Assembly: GCA_001931905.2 (NCBI GenBank)
Contig: MSJI02000357.1
Span: forward strand, 1-24,800
Direction: 5' to 3'
Length of the DNA stretch: 24,800 bases
Source: Cladosporium sp. IMV 00045
Taxonomy: Eukaryota > Ascomycota > Dothideomycetes > Cladosporiales > Cladosporiaceae
In this document: positions 18,730-24,800 of the stretch, piece after piece
Position numbering within the stretch: the stretch's first letter is position 1
Layout of the letters: each line of letters starts with the position of its first letter
Translations under genes and position numbers: made by a program
The notes under the pieces: model-generated
The model's input: only the letters and a program-made list of their open reading frames with translations
Told to the model about the DNA's origin: nothing
The model's database searches: none

Positions 18730-19878
18730 ATGGGCGATTCTCAATCAGCTTCACCTCTTCGACGCTACAGACAGTTAGCCCCGAATGCCTCTGTTCGTGT
18801 GTCGCCATTGTGCCTTGGGTCAATGACGTTCGGAGACGTGCATCAGGAAAAGTACGGCTTGATGGACAGATCGACTGCGTTTTCTGTGATGGATCATTTC
18901 TACAACCAAGGGGGCAATTTCATCGACACCGCGAACGTATATCAGGATGGCCAATCGGAAGAGTGGGTGGGGAACTGGATGAAAGAACGAGACAACCGCG
19001 ATGAGATCGTGCTTGCAACCAAGTTCGGTAACAACTATGAGGCCAACGTTAAAGAAGCCATCAAAGTCAACAAGGGAGGCAACAGCACCAAATCCATGAA
19101 GCTATCTCTCGAGAAATCTCTCAAAAGGCTTCAGACAACTTACATCGACCTGTTTTACATCCATTACTGGGACTACACCACCTCCATCCCGGAGCTCATG
19201 CACTCACTGAATGACCTTGTTGTCTCAGGCAAAGTGTTGTACCTTGGTGTCTCCGATACGCCAGCTTGGGTTGTAACTAAGGCTAACCAGTACGCTCGCG
19301 ACCACGGCCTCAGGCCCTTTGTCGTCTACCAAGGGATGTGGAGTGCGGCGATGCGGGACATGGAGCGCGAAATCGTTCCGATGTGTCAGGCTGAAGGTAT
19401 GGCAATCTGTCCCTACGGAGTCCTCAACCAGGGCCGTTTTCAAACCAAAGAGGGTTTCAAGGCACGCGAACAGCACAACGAGGGTCGCAATTTCATCCCC
19501 ACCAGTACACGCGATAAGCAAGTGTCTGCCCACCTCGAAGAAATCGCCAACAAGAAGGATGTACCTCTGCTGAACGTTGCTTTGGCATACATCATGCAGA
19601 AAGCACCTTATGTCTTCCCCATTGTCGGGAGCAGAAAGGTCGAGCACACGCAAGGTAGCATTGACGGCCTGAACGTCGAATTGTCATCTGAAGACATCAA
19701 AGAGGTCGAAGAGGCCTACGAATTCGACTTTGGCTTTCCGAGCACCTTCCTAAGTGGTAGTATGTTCAATCATTCGAAGCCAAGAAGTGCGACCACTCCT
19801 CAGGATGTTTGGCTATTGAAGCCGCTCGGCACTGTCGACTGGGTTGGGTCGCCAAAGCCCATTGGTCGGAAAGAATAG
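18730..19878 (+). CDS. Aldo-keto reductase, AKR9 type (aryl-alcohol dehydrogenase / norsolorinic acid reductase-like)
   Basis: NAD(P)H-dependent reductase of aromatic aldehydes and similar ketones. Single exon, 382 residues, the usual length. Catalytic tetrad: Asp66 and Tyr71 (NFIDTANVYQDG), Lys98 (ATKFG) and His145 (FYIHYWD). Other marks are LCLGSMTFGD at the first strand, LYLGVSDTPAWVV, VVYQGMWSAAMRD, CPYGVLNQGRF, a variable KEGFKAREQHNEGR loop and FPIVGSRKVEH for cofactor binding. The tail (PLGTVDWVGSPKP) is typical of the fungal AAD/NorA branch. The same branch includes yeast AAD14 and the aflatoxin-pathway NorA, but there is no polyketide synthase in the window, so a toxin pathway is not indicated. 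It is divergent from the carboxylesterase, and a partial relative lies at 15311-15421. Confidence 0.92.
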   Translation: MGDSQSASPLRRYRQLAPNASVRVSPLCLGSMTFGDVHQEKYGLMDRSTAFSVMDHFYNQGGNFIDTANVYQDGQSEEWVGNWMKERDNRDEIVLATKFGNNYEANVKEAIKVNKGGNSTKSMKLSLEKSLKRLQTTYIDLFYIHYWDYTTSIPELMHSLNDLVVSGKVLYLGVSDTPAWVVTKANQYARDHGLRPFVVYQGMWSAAMRDMEREIVPMCQAEGMAICPYGVLNQGRFQTKEGFKAREQHNEGRNFIPTSTRDKQVSAHLEEIANKKDVPLLNVALAYIMQKAPYVFPIVGSRKVEHTQGSIDGLNVELSSEDIKEVEEAYEFDFGFPSTFLSGSMFNHSKPRSATTPQDVWLLKPLGTVDWVGSPKPIGRKE

Positions 19879-21101
19879 ATCTTCTCCACTCTTAGTGTGA
19901 TCAACTACCTGGGGCAACCAGCCTTCCCGGGGTAGTGTAGCTAGAGCGTGTCGATTCGAGGAAAGGTAGGAGGAGAAAACTGGGGCCACTATCGGGACTA
20001 CAGCGTCGACTTCCGTGGTATGCCCCGGTGAATTCGATTAGCCGCAAGAACGTGAGAGAAGTCAGTCTTTCTGTCCGTCCGCCAGGCAAGCAATGCACAG
20101 ATATTGAAACAGAAGTAGAATTCCAGCATGCACTTTTCAGGCGTCTTGGGCGTTGGATCTGATTTGCTTACAATCTTGAGCCTCTCGCAACCTGATTGAC
20201 CTTCCGAACGACGCGTGAGTGCTGTGACTTGTCTGGAGACGTCGGCTACGAGGCGTTCGATCAGGCAAAATACTACGGGACTTCTAGAAAACTGGATGAA
20301 ACGACGTGGAAAAGCCGAGGCTGACAGCCCGCCAGCAAAGACGGTTTCACTTCGAGATTGATGCAAAGGCTTCACGGCTCCCAAGCTGTCTCTTGTTGTA
20401 TCTTTATTGAGATGCACAATCGACTCCGGTGGAAGCGCCCCGCAACTAACATACTGATGGCTTGGTTGGAGGATCACCAGCGATACTTTGCACGACTACG
20501 GTAATGGTCGTCTAAGTAAATCAGGCCACATTATTGTAGATAAGTCACTCCATTGCAGTTTACTACCTGAGTCGTGCTTGGACTTTAGTAAACCCTAGTG
20601 GCTGGAACAAAGCCCAGGGGGACTCGAAGCAAGCATTCACCACCCAGTTTAGCGACGTTATAAGCTTCGGCTAGCAATCAGTGGTTCTATACCATAAGTC
20701 CCATTGTGGATTGGAGTCTGCCCATGTTCATGAATCCCTTCAGTCAGCAGAATCATCTGCAGCCGATGGTAGTGAAATACAAAGTTCGTACGGGACATTT
20801 GCTTTGAGAAAGTTATGCGCATGTTAAGGTATGCATCGCCTGCTCAAGCATGGTGTAGCTGGTGTAACATTAACTTACCCCACGCGGCACTGCTGTACTG
20901 TCGTACTGTGATTGATGCACAGCCTCGTGATGCGCTGCGCGATTTATCGACCAGATAAAAGCGCAATCCCAACTGCGCTGTTTTCCGTCCCCAGCCCACC
21001 AGGCGCAGAAGAAACGAAATCCCTCAGCGCACGCATTCCTGAGTGTCAGCAACCAACAACGAACCTTTTCCACAACCAAAACTCTCTCCAAGTCTCCCAT
21101 C
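19879..21101. other. Intergenic region upstream of the TRK transporter
   Basis: About 1.2 kb without a supported gene; the minus-strand frame 19998-20477 has no protein-like pattern. GCTGGTGTAAC at 20858-20868 is an exact inverse of the 11-base repeat core at 24301-24311 and 24323-24333. The final 60 bases before the ATG at 21102 are an A/C/T-rich leader. Confidence 0.4.
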
Positions 21102-23392
21102 ATGGCACGTCCTCGTCTTTTCTCTCGCCGCTTCCGCCTGGACTTCATCTCTCTGCATTGTTAAGTGATCACCTTGCGCCGGTATTGAACCGTGCGCCAC
21201 CGCTACGTCTCAATCTAACACGCGCTTCAGATGCATACATTATCGGCTGCTCGCTGATCGCATTCCTGATCCTAGGTTGCTTTGGAAACTTGTCGGCCGT
21301 AGATGCGTTTTTCTTCGCCGTCAGCAGCTGCACCGAGTCTGGTCTGAACACGGTCGACGTAAAGGACCTCAAACTTGCGCAGCAACTGGTGGTGTATGCT
21401 TTCCCAATAATCACCAACCTTGCCACTGTGAACATTCTCGTGGTCATCATTCGCATATGGTACTTCGAGAAGCGTTTCCGCGAGATCGGTGAGTCTTGCT
21501 ACACCAGACATGCATAGCTGCTCGATATACTCACCTTCTCATCAGGCCCATCGGTCCTGAAGGCGCGAAGGACACCCAAGACATGTTCCGAAGGCGAGCT
21601 AGGAGACATCGTGCGATCAGAACGGTCTCCCGAAGAGACCATTCAGAATGAACCACCTGTCGAATGCTCGGTCAAGCTCCAAGACGAATTCGAAAAAGAA
21701 GATGCGCTGGCTGAGGATGACTCAGAGAAGCGAGGACATATTGCTTGGGCAAAAGAACTGGAGCATCGGAAAGCCTTGCGGATACCATCGCCCTTTGCTC
21801 GTGAGCAAGGCGAGTTATTATAGCACTTCGCCATAATAGTTGCTCATCATTAACGCGAAACAGGGGCCGACTTCCACCTAGTCAGAACTATCACTGGCAA
21901 CACAGCGACCGACGACGATGATATTGTTCCAGCTCCGCGAACCCGAGCACGCAGCATTCAGCGGGTTAAGCAATTCTCCGAAAGAAGACGCTCAGTATCA
22001 CAAAAAGCACGGCAAGCAGTCAACCCCATTGGTATTCTGGAAAATGCATTTGTCTTTGGCAGTCAGCCCGAGTCCCGGCGCTTGTCCACTGACGTGTCCC
22101 AATCTCGCAATGATTTGGCTTTGGACAGCCTGCCTCAACTCTCCTCCTCAGTCACGGTCGGTAAGAACTCGAATTTTGCTGGCTTGACCGCAAATGATCG
22201 CGAGGAGCTCGGAGGTGTTGAATACCGCAGCCTGAAGCTCCTGCTCAAGATCATTGTTGGCCTGTATGCTGGTCTGCACCTCATCGGTTACATCGGCCTT
22301 ACGCCATGGATTCTTCACTCGAACGTCAAGTATCGAGACTACCTTGGGACTCAAGGTGTGAACCCTGTCTGGTGGGCATTTTATTCTGCAGAAACCATGA
22401 TCAGCAATTGCGGATTCACCTTGACCGCAGACAGCATGATTAGCTTCAGAGATGCGGCTTGGCCGATGGTCCTCTTGACATTCTTAGCCTGCGCGGGAAA
22501 CACCTGTCACCCAATTATTCTTCGGTTCATCATCTGGTCATTTCACAAATTGGCACCTACCAAGAGCTCGATGCAAGAGTCGCTGCGCTTTATTCTCGAT
22601 CACCCCAGGAGATGCTACACCATTCTCTTTCCAAGCATCTCTACCTGGATTCTGTTCGGTATTCTCTTCGTTCTGAACTTTGTCGATGTGCTTCTCATCG
22701 TGGTTCTTGACCTCGACAATCCCGAAGTTGCATCGCTTCCCATGGCTGCTCGACTAAATGCAGCGACCTTCCAAGCTGCAAGCGCTCGTCACACAGGCAC
22801 AGCCACCTTCAATCTCGCAAAAGTGAATCCGGCAGTACAATTTAGTCTGCTGACTATGATGTACATTGCGGTATATCCCATCGCCATGAGCATCCGAGGT
22901 AGCAATGCATACGAAGACACTGCTCTCGGCAAATACGCCGACACTTCGGATCCAGAGGACAATCAGCCGATGACCTCGTATTTGATGCAGCATATCCGCA
23001 ATCAGCTCAGCTTCGACTTGTGGTACATCTTCTTGGGTACATTCTGCATCTGCATCGCAGAGTCAAAGCCCATCATGGACCCCAACAACGCTGCTTTCAA
23101 TGTCTTTGCCATCATGTTCGAATGCGTCAGCGCGTATGGAAATGTGGGTTTGAGCTTAGGCACCAACTCAACACTCACCAGTCTTTCTGGGGACTTCACG
23201 GTCTTTAGCAAGGTCGTCATTTGCGCAATGATGTGGCGTGGCAGACATCGTGGTCTCCCCTACGCGCTTGACCATGCTGTCATGTTGCCTTCAGATGAAC
23301 TGGTCGGAGGCGAAGAGCACGAAACGTGGACAGGACGCAAGCCGTGGCATTTACCTGCCGAGATAGGATTGGCGAGGGCAGTCACAATGTGA
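21102..23392 (+). CDS. TRK1: TRK-family potassium uptake transporter, four exons
   Basis: Plasma-membrane K+ transporter of the SKT/Trk superfamily. Model: exons 21102-21159, 21231-21488, 21546-21800 and 21864-23392; introns use GTTAAG, GTGAGT and GTGAGC donors with CAG acceptors. All joins keep phase: 2100 nt, 699 residues. The first splice yields FISLHYAYIIG, the standard start of fungal TRK proteins, which picks the ATG at 21102. Four membrane-pore-membrane repeats are recognisable by their filter segments: TESGLNT (Gly57), SNCGFTLT (Gly374), HTGTATFNL (Gly502) and YGNVGLS (Gly616). Between repeats 1 and 2 (about residues 110-265) is the long charged cytosolic loop, rich in Glu, Arg and Ser, that varies in length in this family. 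The C-terminal RGRHRGLPYALDHAVMLP is strongly conserved in TRK1/TRK2-like proteins. It looks complete and functional. Symbol given for the family; TRK1 and TRK2 paralogues are not separated here. Confidence 0.93.
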
Positions 23393-24299
23393 AGTTCAGA
23401 AGTGCAGCTGGACAGTCGTCTTGACTCGTGTGAAGCGGTGGACGGACATGACAGCGTGACACGGCACGGTATTTGCCGACAAGTGGATCTAGATGGGCTG
23501 AAGCACTCTTGAAGGATGGACGAATTCTCCCCTAGCGTAGCCTTGTTGGTTCATGCTTCTCTCCCTGAAACATCGACATGCAATCCTCCTTCCTTCGCCT
23601 GTCTCGCCATCAAGAGGTGCTCTTTCACGCGTCCATCGCTTCGTCAGTAAAGTTTCAAGGCTCCCTGCCTCCCTGCCGTAATCATCACACAGATGATAGC
23701 ATTGTTTCCATAAGTTTTCCTTGTGGGGCTGGGTGCTCGGTGAACAGATCGAATGTAACTTGAGTGCATCCTGACAGCCCGCTGAACTTGTCCATGCAAC
23801 AAACGACAACCCTTTGTAGATTACGTCTTCTTATCCATCGGTTCAATGCGGAGGCGAGCACCCACACGAATGCTCCAGGTTAGTGTTGACACAGTTTCCA
23901 TGTCGCAATAGTAGCTAGAAGATTGACAGCAGAGACAGACCTCCGTGCAATAATGCACCATCCTCGGAGGAGTGAGTTGACTCAACAACGCTAAGCTCGA
24001 GATGGCCGTTGATAGCTCAGCACAGGATGGGAATAGAGCCGCGGTTCTCCAGTTGATCCAATGCCATCACAGCGAAGGCCAGGATAGTTGCGATGGGTAC
24101 TAATATTATAGATGGATGAAGCGAAGGAATGGGTCGCTGTTTCTGGCCGGCGAAAGCCGCACGCGGTGTGAACGTCTAGTGGACCGTACGCATCATACAA
24201 GCCTGCCTAAGCCTGCTCCACCGCGCTTCTCGATTGCTTCGTCCTGCAGGAGGATTCATGCCTCATCTCGGTCTAACTGTCCCTTAGCCGGTATATCCT
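23393..24299. other. 3' flank of the TRK gene
   Basis: About 900 bp of 3' UTR and intergenic sequence; frames at 23489-23809 minus, 23991-24200 minus and 24116-24343 plus have no protein-like pattern. Composition is ordinary until about 24280, where the repeat and AT-rich border begin. Confidence 0.45.
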
Positions 24300-24368
24300 G
24301 GTTACACCAGCTATATAACCCGGTTACACCAGCGAGCCTTTAGGGTTAGGGTTTTCGCTAGTGTAACC
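24300..24368. repeat. GGTTACACCAGC direct and inverted repeats at the AT-rich border
   Basis: GGTTACACCAGC occurs at 24300-24311 and again at 24322-24333, 22 bp apart. The second copy, extended to 14 bases (24322-24335), is matched by its inverse at 24355-24368 with one mismatch, giving a stem around a 19-base loop that holds two TTAGGG units. This layout suits the terminal or subterminal repeats of a DNA transposon, with the AT-rich tract as its decayed body; transposon class is not recognised. Confidence 0.6.
24340..24351 (+). repeat. Two telomere-type TTAGGG units
   Basis: TTAGGGTTAGGG, the telomere unit of most filamentous ascomycetes, within the loop of the inverted repeat. Two units are too few to mark a chromosome end, since sequence continues past it. 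Confidence 0.75.
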
Positions 24369-24800
24369 TTAGCTCCCACTGATAGGGATTAGGAAATTCG
24401 CAAGTTTATAGGAAATATGCAGGCATCTAAGATTAAAATCTAATAATAATATTCCGCCGTTTAGATTCGGGGTAGATTAGTAAGTATAGAGTCGGAAAGC
24501 TTAGCTACTACATACGCTCTTAACGATCTACTACATTCTACTAGTAAACTTTACAACCTAACTTTCTACTAAAAACATATCCTATATATACCTATACGGA
24601 TAATTTACGACTCTAGTATATATTATAGCGAAGATATTAAGCTTCTCCTATATACGACATATAGTAGAGTCTAGAGCTAAAACACTACGATTCGACATCT
24701 GAAATAGAAGCACCGTATAGAGTATAGCCGATTAAAAAAAGTTACGAATGTAATTTAAGACGAAGTCGATAATTTACCGATCGGTACTACGGAAGCGATT
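24369..24800. mobile_element. AT-rich tract, probably the edge of a RIP-degraded transposon
   Basis: From about 24370 the sequence is far richer in A, T and TpA than the rest: two lines counted by hand (24421-24480, 24541-24600) have 20 and 17 G+C out of 60, whereas genic parts are near or above half. No open frame of length is present. Such abrupt tracts in ascomycete genomes are usually transposons mutated by RIP, which turns CpA into TpA. No transposase remnant can be read, so the element type stays unknown. It continues beyond the window. Confidence 0.6.

Noticed and set aside
15311..19878. Secondary-metabolite cluster of the aflatoxin type, suggested by the NorA-like and AKR7-like reductases
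   Set aside because: No polyketide synthase, peptide synthetase, P450 or pathway regulator is present; both AKR classes are common outside such clusters.
20912..21517. Longer TRK N-terminus starting at 20912
   Set aside because: This frame reads through intron 1; splicing 21160-21230 gives the family start FISLHYAYIIG from the ATG at 21102.
20858..24311. TRK gene carried as cargo of a transposon between inverted 11-mers
   Set aside because: The repeats point the wrong way for element ends enclosing the gene, and the gene is a normal, intact, intron-bearing chromosomal gene.
24340..24351. Chromosome end
   Set aside because: Only two TTAGGG units, with about 450 bp of non-telomeric sequence following.

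Overview
The window looks like nuclear DNA of a filamentous ascomycete. Introns are short (about 50-75 nt), with GT..AG ends and CTAAC-like branch points. The genes have fungal architecture, and the right end carries two TTAGGG units and enters an AT-rich tract of the kind left by repeat-induced point mutation (RIP). A Dothideomycete is my best guess from the gene families; this is an inference, not a proof.

Left block (1-8.9 kb), conserved genes: the 3' part of CCT8 (chaperonin theta subunit, cut by the window edge); a four-exon fungal DUF7918-type gene interrupted by one in-frame TGA; a single-exon DGAT1-type MBOAT acyltransferase; convergent to it a beta-carbonic anhydrase whose first exon is only 16 nt; and a two-exon AKR7-type aldo-keto reductase.

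Middle block (9.2-15.4 kb), gene-poor and rich in relics: a minus-strand coding region of about 2.7 kb with no family I recognise, broken by one stop and several one-base frame changes; a small eight-cysteine protein with a GPI-like tail; a kinase-like relic with a stop and degenerate catalytic motifs; and a 111-bp fragment about 87% identical (hand count) to part of the intact AKR gene 4 kb to the right.

Right block (16-24.8 kb): a type-B carboxylesterase and an AKR9-type aryl-alcohol dehydrogenase transcribed divergently from a shared 948-bp region, a plausible detoxification or small-molecule pair; then a full four-exon TRK potassium transporter. From about 24.3 kb there are direct and inverted GGTTACACCAGC repeats around the TTAGGG units, then the AT-rich tract, probably a decayed transposon.

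No exon model below used a database. The multi-exon models were built by splice signals and checked by hand for frame closure. I found no tRNA, rRNA, CRISPR array or clear new multi-gene system. The most interesting items are the single-lesion DUF7918 gene, the unknown decaying gene, the E-box hairpin, and the repeat structure at the AT-rich border.
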